A DNA stretch of 18,470 nt from Betaproteobacteria bacterium (GCA_020028375.1 JAHZNX010000009.1:1-18470), one strand, 5' to 3'. Shown: positions 7,264 to 14,337, numbered from the stretch's first letter. Program-made: numbers and translations. Notes: generated by a model from the sequence alone, not told the origin.

Positions 7264-8378
7264 TATCCCAGCTCCTGGAACACGATGGCGAAGAACGCGT
7301 CGAGCAGGATCACCGCCACGATGCACTGCACCACGGTCGAAGTGGTGCTGATGCCGATGGAGCGCGAGTCGCGGCTCACGCTCATGCCCATGCGGCAGCC
7401 GATGATCGCAATGAACACGGCGAATACCGCCGACTTCACCAGGCCGACGATCACGTGTTCGAGCCGCAGCCCCCAGTGCACCCGGTCGATGAAGGTCGCA
7501 GGCGTGATGTCGAGCAGCGGATTCGCGATTGTCATTGCGCCCAGCATGCTGGATACATCGCCCACGAATACCAGCAGCGGCAGCGCGATGACAAGGGCGA
7601 GCAACCTCGGGATCACCAGCACCTGCATCGGCGACAGCCCCAGCGTACGGATCGCGTCGATCTCCTCGGTGAGCACCATGGTTCCCAATTGTGCCGTGAA
7701 CGCTGCTCCGGATCTGCCGGCGACGATTACCGCCACGATGATGGGCGAGAGCTCGCGGGTGGTGCCGATCGCCACACCGTCCACGACGAAGATGTTGGCG
7801 CCGTATTTCTCGGCCTGCATGCCGAAGAGGTAGGCAAGCACCACGCCGATGAGGAACGTGACGAGCACAACGACCGGGATCGCCTCGACGCAAACGTGAT
7901 GGAACTGCGCGGCGAGCTCCTTCAGGCGCAGGGCCCGCGGGCGCAGCGCCGCATCGCCAAGCGCAATGGCGGAGCGTCCAAGAAAGTCGAGATGACCGAG
8001 CATCAGGCCGCGAAACTCGAGCACCTGCATGCCGAGCACCGCAAGCCAGCGATGACGGAGCCGCGGGGCTTCAACACCGATATCGCCAAGCCGTCCCAGC
8101 ACCGCCTCGATGACACGCAGGTGGCTGACGCCGAAGTTCGCGAGCCGCGCGACGCTCGCGCCGATACCGTCAATGCGCCGCAGCAGCGCCAGCGCCGCCG
8201 CCGTATCGAGGGTGGTGAGGGCTGCGCCGTCGAGCACGAGAGCCGAAGCCGGAATGCCCGCAGCGGCCAGCGCGGCATCGATCCTGGCTATTCTGGGAAG
8301 GTTCCACGCACCGGCGAGAAACAGGGTGGCCTGCCCGTCCACCTGTTCCAGCCAGCAATCACGAGCGGAAGCGCTCAT
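7260..8378 (-). CDS. MlaE-family permease with N-terminal STAS domain
   Basis: This 372-residue inner-membrane protein begins with a STAS-like (MlaB-type) domain of about 100 residues (LEQVDGQATLFLAGAW, ALVLDGAALTTLDTAAALALL). The MlaE permease domain (about 150-372) follows, with typical signatures FHHVCVEAIPVVVLVTFLIGVVLAY, VDGVAIGTTRELSPIIVAVIVAGRSGAAFTAQLGTM and EEIDAIRTLGLSPMQVLVIPR. In E. coli the STAS protein MlaB is separate; here it is fused to the permease, a known alternative architecture. It is first in the operon permease-ATPase-MCE-lipoprotein, all overlapping. AAGGGG sits almost against the ATG, so the exact start is uncertain. The role is lipid movement across the inner membrane; direction and lipid are not known. 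Confidence 0.9.
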   Translation of the reverse strand: MSASARDCWLEQVDGQATLFLAGAWNLPRIARIDAALAAAGIPASALVLDGAALTTLDTAAALALLRRIDGIGASVARLANFGVSHLRVIEAVLGRLGDIGVEAPRLRHRWLAVLGMQVLEFRGLMLGHLDFLGRSAIALGDAALRPRALRLKELAAQFHHVCVEAIPVVVLVTFLIGVVLAYLFGMQAEKYGANIFVVDGVAIGTTRELSPIIVAVIVAGRSGAAFTAQLGTMVLTEEIDAIRTLGLSPMQVLVIPRLLALVIALPLLVFVGDVSSMLGAMTIANPLLDITPATFIDRVHWGLRLEHVIVGLVKSAVFAVFIAIIGCRMGMSVSRDSRSIGISTTSTVVQCIVAVILLDAFFAIVFQELGY

Positions 8379-8497
8379 CCCCTTGCGGTTGCCTGAATAT
8401 GCATGACGGCAGCTCCCGCATAGTTTATAGCGCCGGGCCGGCTATTTCCCATTGTCACCGGTTTGCCCGACAATGACGAAAAAGGCAGGCGATCCCG

Positions 8498-8752
8498 ATG
8501 AACCCCACCGAGCTGATCGGCTATGCGGCCGCCGTACTGACTACCATCGCCTTCGTCCCGCAGGTGGTGCATACCTGGCGCATGCGCTCCGGGCGCGGCA
8601 TCTCGCTCGGAATGTACGCGACCTTCACCAGCGGCGTCGGGCTGTGGCTCGCCTACGGAATTCTCCTGAACGCCTGGCCGATCATCGTAGCCAACGTGAT
8701 CACGCTCACGCTCGCGCTGTCCGTTCTTGCCCTGAAGATCCGTTACCGGTAA
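8498..8752 (+). CDS. SemiSWEET-type sugar transporter
   Basis: This 84-residue protein has three membrane helices (about 5-25, 36-56, 60-80). It carries the PQ-loop motif (Pro21-Gln22 in AFVPQVVHTWRMRSGRGIS) followed by LGMYATFTSGVGLWLAYGILLNAWPIIVANVITL, the SemiSWEET signature including the conserved Asn in the third helix (Asn66). Bacterial SemiSWEETs dimerise to form a small uniporter, usually for sugars. The ATG has AGGCAGGCG upstream. It stands alone, divergent from the lipid operon and convergent with the M48 gene. Confidence 0.9.
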   Translation: MNPTELIGYAAAVLTTIAFVPQVVHTWRMRSGRGISLGMYATFTSGVGLWLAYGILLNAWPIIVANVITLTLALSVLALKIRYR

Positions 8753-8755
8753 CGG
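8740..8755. terminator. Palindrome over the SemiSWEET stop codon
   Basis: A perfect 16-bp palindrome, CCGTTACCGGTAACGG, spans the SemiSWEET TAA stop in the short gap to the convergent M48 gene. As RNA it gives a 6-bp stem with a CCGG loop. A second GC-rich stem (AGCGC with GCGCT) and TTTATTT follow on the plus strand. It may be a weak bidirectional terminator; there is no proper U-tract directly after the palindrome. Confidence 0.35.
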
Positions 8756-8779
8756 GAGCGCGCGAAGCCGGGCGGCGCT

Positions 8780-11041
8780 TTATTTCCTTCCGAGCTGCTG
8801 CAGCGCCTGCTCGAGGCTCAGCTTGGCGTCGGGGTGCCCTTGCGCCTCGGCCTTGCGCAGCCACGCCAGCGCCTCTTCACGGTCCTCCTTCACCCCGTTG
8901 CCGGCCCAGTAGTACTTGCCCGTCATCAGTTGCCCCCACCCGTCGCCGAGCCGGGCGGAAGCGAGAAAGTCCTGGAACGCGAGCTCCGCCTTGCCCTGCT
9001 GCTGGTAGCGCCAGCCGCGCTGATTCAAGGCGTGATTCGAGCCGGGGTCGACCTCGATGACGAGGCTCGTCAACTCGATTGCCGCCTCCGCACTGCCGGC
9101 ACTGGCAGCGACCGCGACCGCCCGCTCCAGGCAGTAGCGGATGTCGCGCGACTTGGACAGCGCCTGCTTGACGTCGGCAAACGCCTCGGCATCGCGCTTG
9201 AGCTGGCTCAACACGTAGGAACGCTCGCACAGCGTGTACGCGCTCTCGTGGAGGGCGATCGCCTCGTCGTAGAGCTTGAGGGCCTGGGCGTACTGCTTCG
9301 CCCGCTGGCGCTCGTCGGCGCGGTCCGCCGGAATGCGCGCGGCGAGGCGCGCAACCGCGCCCGGATCGTTCAGCTGCGAGCGGGATTCGGCCAGGAACGC
9401 CTCCATTTGCGCGTAGCTGCCGCCCCAGCGTGGCTCGAGGGCCGTCATGTGCGCGAGCCTCAGCTCGATGCTCCGCGGCGCAAGCTTCACCGCCTCGAGA
9501 TAGTGCGCACTCTCATCCCTGCGGCTGCCGGTGGTGCGGGCAATGGACATCAACGTCAGGCGGCTGATGTAGGGCCTTTGCGTGAGCTCGAGCGAGCGCC
9601 CCAGGTCTGCCCGCGCTCTATCCAGGTAGGACCGCATGGCGCGAATGTTCTCCTCCGGCGTGTCCTTCGTGTATTGGGTGCCGCGCGCCTCCAGCCCCTG
9701 GAAATAGTGGAAGCAGCCGCGCGCCGCCAGCGCCGTGTAGGAAGACGGGAATTTCCTGACCCATTCGTTGAACCGGGGTTCCGCCTCTTGCGGAACCTTG
9801 CGGAACGCCAGGTACGCGTTCTCGAGTCGCGGACTCAGCGCCGGATCCGCCTCGAATGCGCGCTGATAGCCGCCGAGCAAGCGCTCGAGCTCCCCGTAGT
9901 CCCCCTGCTCGAGGAGACCGACGATATGACGTTGCACCGGCTCGACCGCGACAAGCACTGGCCTTGTCCGCACCGGTGCCTCCTCTGCATCCGCTTCGGA
10001 TTCGCGAACAGCGTCTTCCTCTGCGCCCGTGGTTCCGGCGCCCCCGCGCGCGAGCATTTCCCGCTCCTCGGTCGGCGGATGCGATGCCAGGAACGTCGGC
10101 CAGCCTCCGCGCCGCGGCGTCTCGCCCTCCAGCCGCGCGAGTATGGCGGCAAAGTGGCGCGGCTCGATCCCGGCCTTCCGCATCATCTCGACGGCGTAGG
10201 CGTCGGCCTCGCGCTCGTGGTCCCGTGAATATTTGGTCTGCAATAGCAGCGTGGGGGCCGCCGCCGCGAGCGACGTCGTCGATGCGATGTCGCCGGTGAC
10301 ACCCGCGATGATGAGCGCGGTCGCAGAACTCTCGAGCAGGCGCCGCATGGTATGCCGGTGGCGGACATGCCCCAGCTCGTGCGCGAGCACGGCGATGACT
10401 TCCGGGTCGTTGCGCGCGAGCTTCACCAGCTCGTCCGTCATGACGATGATTCCCGACGGCAGCGCAAAAGCATTCGGCCCGATCACCGGGCTCGAGCGGA
10501 ATTCGAGCTGGTAAGGCGTGGATTCGCCCCCGGCCCGCGCCACGGCGTCGAACCGGGCGCGCAGCCGCTCCTGGCGCGCGGCGGACAGCTTGCTGGGTTG
10601 CAGGAAATACCGCTCCATGCCGGCGAGCGTCTCACGGCCCAGCGCTGTTTCAGCTTCAACAGGAATACGCGCGGCGATCGCCTCGACCGCGACCGGCAGC
10701 ACGCGGTCGATCAGCAGCCACAGCGCGGCCACCACCATGGCGATCGCGAGCACGGCATAGGCCGGGCGCGATTCCCAGCGATGCAGCGTGATCTCGTAGC
10801 TACGATCGCGCGTCATGCGATCGACGGCGTCGTTGTCGGACGTGACGCACGCGCCTCCGCCCGGGAGATAGAGCCAGCGCGGCGTGTTCGCGATGCGCAG
10901 CGACCTCCGCACACCCCGCGCGTCGAATTCCTCGTTCACGTCGCGGCCGATGATCTTCAGCCTGCCACCCGCGATCATCACGCTCACCGGGTGCCTCCGG
11001 GAGGTCTTGCCGTCGAAATAGCCCGCCTGCAGGACGCTCAT
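8780..11041 (-). CDS. M48 metalloprotease with TPR/Sel1-like repeats
   Basis: This 753-residue protein has an N-terminal beta-rich domain (about 1-88, DUF7092-like, MSVLQAGYFDGKTSRRHPVSV) and one membrane segment (about 94-113). An M48 zinc peptidase domain follows: HELGH at 221-225, third ligand Glu278 in DHEREADAYA, and the SHP motif at 320-322. After an acidic linker (about 340-355), the rest (about 370-753) is helical repeat sequence of TPR type, ending in a Sel1-like unit (GQLMTGKYYWAGNGVKEDREEALAWLRKAEAQG). M48 proteases degrade misfolded membrane or envelope proteins. The open frame continues to 11401, but that part overlaps the DUF898 gene. ATG 11041 overlaps the DUF898 stop as ATGA, giving translational coupling. 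All zinc ligands are present, so it should be active. Confidence 0.9.
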   Translation of the reverse strand: MSVLQAGYFDGKTSRRHPVSVMIAGGRLKIIGRDVNEEFDARGVRRSLRIANTPRWLYLPGGGACVTSDNDAVDRMTRDRSYEITLHRWESRPAYAVLAIAMVVAALWLLIDRVLPVAVEAIAARIPVEAETALGRETLAGMERYFLQPSKLSAARQERLRARFDAVARAGGESTPYQLEFRSSPVIGPNAFALPSGIIVMTDELVKLARNDPEVIAVLAHELGHVRHRHTMRRLLESSATALIIAGVTGDIASTTSLAAAAPTLLLQTKYSRDHEREADAYAVEMMRKAGIEPRHFAAILARLEGETPRRGGWPTFLASHPPTEEREMLARGGAGTTGAEEDAVRESEADAEEAPVRTRPVLVAVEPVQRHIVGLLEQGDYGELERLLGGYQRAFEADPALSPRLENAYLAFRKVPQEAEPRFNEWVRKFPSSYTALAARGCFHYFQGLEARGTQYTKDTPEENIRAMRSYLDRARADLGRSLELTQRPYISRLTLMSIARTTGSRRDESAHYLEAVKLAPRSIELRLAHMTALEPRWGGSYAQMEAFLAESRSQLNDPGAVARLAARIPADRADERQRAKQYAQALKLYDEAIALHESAYTLCERSYVLSQLKRDAEAFADVKQALSKSRDIRYCLERAVAVAASAGSAEAAIELTSLVIEVDPGSNHALNQRGWRYQQQGKAELAFQDFLASARLGDGWGQLMTGKYYWAGNGVKEDREEALAWLRKAEAQGHPDAKLSLEQALQQLGRK

Positions 11042-12123
11042 ATCCCGAGGTCCAGGTTGAAGATGTCGCCGAGCTCCTGCCCGGTGGCGCCGACCCGCTC
11101 GAGCGACGGATTCGCTTCGTGGGGAACATCGTCGGCGACGAACATCGTGAGGTTCTCGAGCCGGTAGCGCAGGGTGCGGATGACGGCCCAGGGTATGAGG
11201 AGCCCCGCAGTGGCGGCGATCGCGACTACGTTGCCGATGTACAGGCGCGCCAGTTTGGCGGCGCGTAGCGTGCTGGCAAACCGGATGCTCGGCCCATGGG
11301 CACCGTTCCAGAGCTGATTGGTCGTGCGCGCCTGGATGAACGCGTAGACGATCGCGTAGGCCGCGTATATCAAGACCGCGGGAGCCATGATTCCGATCCA
11401 CGAATAATCTGCGGGAAGCGCCTGGCTGCCGACCGCGAGCCCCATCAGTCCCATTGCCGGAACCGTGAGGGCCAGCAGGATGATGGCGCCGAGAATATAG
11501 ATCCCGAAGAACTCGCGCACCGAGACATCACAGCCGAAACGGGTCGTGCCGAGCGCGTGATGCGAGAGCACAAACGCCTTCTGGCGCGCCATGAACCAGG
11601 GGTAGGCAAGGCCCAGCGTAAGGCCCACGACGAGCGGCATCCCGACGTAGATCCGGACCGCCTCCCGCGGCGTCGCCGCGAAGTCGAAGCGCAGGCCCCG
11701 ATACGCCGAGTTGCGCGCGTTGAACGTGAGCGAGCGCATGACGAGCCACGGCAGCACCAGCAGAAACACCGCCCATAACGCGTATCCGGACACCGGGTAG
11801 AGCTCGGCCGCGAACGCGTAGATTACGAAGGCGACAAACGCGACGATCCGCCCCTTCAATATCGTCTTCGGGCTGGCGAAATAATCGAAGGTGTCACCGT
11901 CGAGACGCGTGCTCCCGTAAAAATAGCGCTTCTTGCGCACCTTCGCCCAGGCCGAGTAGATGCCGAGCGTGATGAGCGTGAAGAAGAGGTTGACGATCCA
12001 GATGCGGAAATACTCGCCGGCTGAGCCGGTGAACTCCGGCCGGATAACCCGCTCGCCGGAAGCCGCCGCGGCGGACGGCGCAGGGCCCGATCGCGTCGCC
12101 GGCGCGGCCACTCCGCTGCTCAC
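11038..12123 (-). CDS. YjgN/DUF898 family membrane protein
   Basis: With the start chosen here the protein has 361 residues and about eight hydrophobic segments. It shows DUF898 (YjgN) hallmarks: FTGSAGEYFRIWIVNLFFTLITLGIYSAWAKVRKKRYFYGSTRLDG, RSLTFNARNSAYRGLRF, and the repeated YPWFMARQKAFVLSHHALGTTRF. The function of the family is unknown. The frame opens at GTG 12147, but GTG 12123 is preferred because AGGAAGGGGGG lies about 6 bases before it. It overlaps the M48 protease by 4 bp, and DUF898-M48 pairs are a recurrent arrangement in proteobacteria. A role for the membrane protein as partner or substrate adaptor of the protease is inference only. Confidence 0.87.
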   Translation of the reverse strand: MSSGVAAPATRSGPAPSAAAASGERVIRPEFTGSAGEYFRIWIVNLFFTLITLGIYSAWAKVRKKRYFYGSTRLDGDTFDYFASPKTILKGRIVAFVAFVIYAFAAELYPVSGYALWAVFLLVLPWLVMRSLTFNARNSAYRGLRFDFAATPREAVRIYVGMPLVVGLTLGLAYPWFMARQKAFVLSHHALGTTRFGCDVSVREFFGIYILGAIILLALTVPAMGLMGLAVGSQALPADYSWIGIMAPAVLIYAAYAIVYAFIQARTTNQLWNGAHGPSIRFASTLRAAKLARLYIGNVVAIAATAGLLIPWAVIRTLRYRLENLTMFVADDVPHEANPSLERVGATGQELGDIFNLDLGI

Positions 12124-12193
12124 GTATTTCCCCCCTTCCTGAAGCACAGCGTCCCGAAAACTGAGCCCATTCTACCGTCCACGGTCGAAGCGC

Positions 12194-12227
12194 AAAAGAA
12201 AAAGGGGGACAGCCATCGCTGTCCCCC
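12194..12227 (-). terminator. Rho-independent terminator of the coiled-coil gene
   Basis: On the minus strand a perfect 10-bp GC-rich stem (12218-12227 with 12204-12213, GGGGGACAGC/GCTGTCCCCC, 4-base loop) is followed by TTTTTCTTTT (12203-12194). It lies 20 bp past the stop of the coiled-coil gene and ahead of the DUF898 gene. It therefore separates the two transcription units. Confidence 0.92.
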
Positions 12228-12247
12228 GTCGAGGTATTCCCTGAATC

Positions 12248-12784
12248 CTAGCCCCCGTCACCCGGTTTCCCGGTCTCCCGACGCCGCTCCTCTCGTGCCA
12301 TGCGCGCGATATGCTGATAGGCGTCCTTTGCCTTCTGCGCTTCCAGCTCCCGCTCGTGCATGCGTCGCTTGGCGACACGCAGCCGCTCCTCCTGCGCTTC
12401 CCGGGCCGCTCTCGCCTGGTCATCCGCGTTCCGTTGCCACGCGTAATTATGCACTTGCAGCATGTTGCGGGTTTCGCGCCGGTATTCCTCGCGAGCCTGG
12501 CGCGCTTCGCGCTCCTCCGCCTCGAGACGCTTGTAGGCCTCGCGGCGGCGCTCTTCCTGAGACTTGCGTGCGTCCTGTTGCTGTTCGGCGTCCCTTACGA
12601 CCTTCCACTCCTTGTCCTCGGCCACGACGCGCTTCGGCACGAGCCCGCGCGATACGTTCGAGAAAAATACGAGTATCAGTTGCGTGACGCTTTCCGGGTT
12701 GGCGCGCTCGGCACCCGCCACGGTTCCACCTGGCATGGCGCTGCCCAGCGCAGACGCTACCAACATGGCTAACAGCCGATTCAT
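12248..12784 (-). CDS. Predicted secreted coiled-coil protein, 178 aa
   Basis: I do not recognise this family. The N-terminus (MNRLLAMLVASALGSAMPGGTVAGA) looks like a Sec signal peptide with cleavage near residue 25. A short hydrophobic stretch follows (VTQLILVFFSNVSRG). From about residue 58 to 172 the protein is extremely rich in Glu, Arg, Lys, Gln and Ala, with few breaks (EERRREAYKRLEAEEREARQ, REAQEERLRVAKRRMHEREL), which predicts a long single helix or coiled coil. It ends in a flexible GKPGDGG. Periplasmic location is inferred. It has its own terminator and a candidate promoter, so it is a one-gene unit. Its low complexity makes homology by eye unreliable. Confidence 0.7.
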   Translation of the reverse strand: MNRLLAMLVASALGSAMPGGTVAGAERANPESVTQLILVFFSNVSRGLVPKRVVAEDKEWKVVRDAEQQQDARKSQEERRREAYKRLEAEEREARQAREEYRRETRNMLQVHNYAWQRNADDQARAAREAQEERLRVAKRRMHERELEAQKAKDAYQHIARMAREERRRETGKPGDGG

Positions 12785-12804
12785 CGACCATCCCCGGATG
12801 AAGC

Positions 12805-12862
12805 GCTTGAATCAAGCACGGCATCATGGTAGCGGGAAAACGGTTTAACAACGGTTTAACAA
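12805..12862 (-). promoter_or_regulatory. Candidate promoter with an 11-bp direct repeat and a palindrome
   Basis: On the minus strand, TTGTTA (12851-12846) and CATGAT (12828-12823) are spaced by 17 bp and could be -35 and -10 boxes for the coiled-coil gene. The -35 lies in two exact tandem copies of an 11-mer (CGGTTTAACAA at 12841-12851 and 12852-12862, plus-strand reading). Between the -10 and the gene is the palindrome GCTTGAATCAAGC (12805-12817). These could be regulator sites. The match to consensus is only 4 of 6 in each box. Confidence 0.3.
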
Positions 12863-13014
12863 GTTGACAGCACGAAGAATTTATTGCGTTTATGCGGCAC
12901 AAAATCACATCTGATCTTCAGCGTTTGCGGAACGAGTTCACGGGCCGGCGGAGCGCAGGGCGTCCAGGATAAAAACGCGGCCGGCAATGGGCTTTCGGGC
13001 TGTTGCGTCGTACC
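12863..13014. other. Non-coding stretch with no supported gene
   Basis: This is the rest of the 268-bp gap between the coiled-coil gene and the CmcJ-like gene. It starts AT-rich (12861-12910) and becomes GC-rich. A TTGACA at 12864-12869 on the plus strand has no convincing -10 and no plus-strand gene behind it. Nothing else could be supported. Confidence 0.4.
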
Positions 13015-13051
13015 CCGGGAAGGCGCCGGTCCGGACCCGGCCGCTTCCCGG
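13015..13051 (-). terminator. Long GC hairpin directly after the CmcJ-like gene
   Basis: The arms CCGGGAAG (13015-13022) and CTTCCCGG (13044-13051) enclose a second near-perfect palindrome (GCCGGTCC/GGACCCGGC). The hairpin begins one base past the stop codon. There is no U-tract, so it may be a Rho-dependent or mRNA-stabilising 3' end. Confidence 0.5.
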
Positions 13052-13052
13052 C

Positions 13053-13865
13053 TCAGGCGGCGAAAAACGCGAAGGCGCGCGCCTCGATGCTTTGCCGCGG
13101 CGGCGCACCGGGCGGCGAGTGCGGGTCGTCGAACGACGTGTGCGGCGTGAAGCGCGCCCGGCCGTCCTTCTCCGAGTCGTAGACCTTGAACACCAGCGCC
13201 TCGTCGCGCCGCATCCGCGGAAAGTAATACCAGCGATGGTTCGGGTTGTACATCAGGCGGTAGGTCTGCCCTACCCGGCCCGGATAGCGGCGCTCGGCAA
13301 GTAGAAAATCCCCGAACGCGACGCTCTTCGCGTCGGCGACGGCGAGAGGATTGGACTCGATCGGCTGGTTAATGGCCCGCCAGACCTGGATGATCGCGAA
13401 GCGGCGTTGCAGCAGGTCGGCGGCCTCTTCCGGCAGGACGTCGCGCACGCGCTGCGGCCCCGACCACTCCGTATAGTCGTTGTGGGCCGAGAGCACCGGT
13501 TCGCGCACCAGCCGCGCCTCGCGCTCGCCCTCGTTTCCCGAGCGCAGGGTGTGGTCGAACAGCACCACCCGTGACGCGCCCGACACGTCCTTTATCAGCC
13601 GCTCGACCTCGGGGTAATAGACCGCTTTCAGCTCCCCGGCGTCGAAAAAGTCCCGGACCCGCGTCTTGTGCTCGACGAACACGAACCCATTCCCGTCCAG
13701 CGACAATCCGCCCGCGAGCGAACGTCCGTCGCGGATGGGCATGGGCCGCAGCTCATGCTTCCCGGTCCGGCGGCGGTGGATGTTGTTCGGTCCGAAGGTC
13801 TCGTTGACGAGCATCTCGCCGGTGTTGACCGTGTACGGGATCCCGGCTGTCATGGACTCGCTCAT
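13053..13865 (-). CDS. CmcJ/NvfI-family oxidoreductase
   Basis: This 270-residue protein matches the CmcJ/NvfI (AsaB-like) family, enzymes linked to hydroxylation or methoxylation steps in cephamycin and fungal secondary metabolism and common in proteobacteria with unknown roles. Family blocks are visible in order: RVVLFDHTLR (99-108), the His-Asn-Asp block SAHNDYTEWSGPQRV (126-140), FAIIQVWRAINQPIESNPLAVADAKSV (156-182), the very conserved YNPNHRWYYFPRMRRDEALVFKVYDS (206-231), and FTPHTSFDDPHSPPGAPPRQSIE (239-261). His128 and Asp130 fit an HxD metal-binding pattern. The gene starts 13 bp after the peroxiredoxin stop on the same strand, so co-transcription is likely. The substrate is unknown. 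Confidence 0.85.
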   Translation of the reverse strand: MSESMTAGIPYTVNTGEMLVNETFGPNNIHRRRTGKHELRPMPIRDGRSLAGGLSLDGNGFVFVEHKTRVRDFFDAGELKAVYYPEVERLIKDVSGASRVVLFDHTLRSGNEGEREARLVREPVLSAHNDYTEWSGPQRVRDVLPEEAADLLQRRFAIIQVWRAINQPIESNPLAVADAKSVAFGDFLLAERRYPGRVGQTYRLMYNPNHRWYYFPRMRRDEALVFKVYDSEKDGRARFTPHTSFDDPHSPPGAPPRQSIEARAFAFFAA

Positions 13866-13878
13866 CGAGGGCTTTGGG

Positions 13879-14337
13879 TCAGATCTTGCGCAGTTGCTCC
13901 AGCATCTCCTTGGTTTCCGGTATGGTGCCCGGGTCGTAGAGCTTCGCGTAACGGACGACGCCCTTGGCGTCGAGCACGAAGGCTGCGCGCTTGTCCATGC
14001 CGCGCTCCTCGTTGAAGACCCCGTAGGCCTTGCCGACCGCGCCGTGCGGCCAGTAGTCCGACAACAGGGGGAACGGCACGCCGCCCAGCTTTTCGGCCCA
14101 TGCCTTGAGGCTGGGAGCGGGGTCGGCGCTGATGCACATGATTTCGACGTTCAGCTTCTTGAATTCTTCGTAGTTCGCACGGAACCCGTTGACCTGGTTC
14201 GTTCACCCGCCGGTGAAGGCGAATGGCATGAACGTCACGACGACCGGGCGCCCGCGAAAGCTCGAAAGCGCGACTTTCTGGTCGGCGTGCGAGCCGAGCG
14301 TGAAATCAGGCGCCGCAGCGCCTACTTGAACCGTCAT
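13879..14337 (-). CDS. Selenocysteine-containing peroxiredoxin (TGA read as Sec45)
   Basis: Read through one in-frame TGA (14203-14205), this is a 152-residue peroxiredoxin of AhpE/BCP type, which reduces peroxides in the cytoplasm. The N-terminal half runs MTVQVGAAAPDFTLGS then VALSSFRGRPVVVTFMPFAFTGG. The TGA follows, and then TNQVNGFRANYEEFKKLNVEIMCISADPAPSLKAWAEKLGGVPFPLLSD and RAAFVLDAKGVVRYAKLYDPG. Both halves are in the same frame. The TGA is residue 45 in Pro38-x-x-x-Thr42-x-x-U45, exactly the peroxidatic Cys of the PxxxTxxC motif. The only Cys is Cys68. AAGGAGA lies 7 bases before the ATG, and the length is normal for the family. A simple ORF call gives two fragments (14203-14337 and from 14139 down). 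A nonsense mutation or sequencing error (TGC to TGA) is the alternative. No selA/B/C/D genes are in the window. Confidence 0.85.
14172..14202 (-). promoter_or_regulatory. Candidate bacterial SECIS hairpin after the Sec codon
   Basis: Two mutually exclusive hairpins follow the TGA on the minus strand. Hairpin A (14202-14179) pairs ACGAACC with GGTTCCGT (one bulged C) around a loop beginning AGGTC, a GGU-type loop like that of E. coli fdhF, but only about 8 bases after the TGA. Hairpin B (14186-14172) pairs GGTTC with GAACT (one G-U) around the loop CGTGC about 22 bases after the TGA. That spacing is usual for bacterial SECIS elements, but the stem is short. Either could recruit SelB. Identified by eye, without a folding calculation. 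Confidence 0.45.

Noticed and set aside
7264..7893. Upstream extension of the ATPase frame
   Set aside because: It overlaps the MlaE permease in another frame and carries no ABC-domain sequence; the TTG at 7263 with AGGAG fits better.
11042..11401. Upstream extension of the M48 protease frame
   Set aside because: It overlaps the DUF898 gene in another frame; ATG 11041 with the ATGA overlap is the natural start.
12864..12892. Plus-strand TTGACA as a -35 promoter box
   Set aside because: No good -10 at 16-18 bp spacing and no plus-strand gene follows.
13879..14139. Separate 86-aa peroxiredoxin fragment as its own gene or a pseudogene
   Set aside because: It is the C-terminal half of the same frame as the N-terminal part. 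The only interruption is TGA at the catalytic position, so a selenoprotein explains it better.
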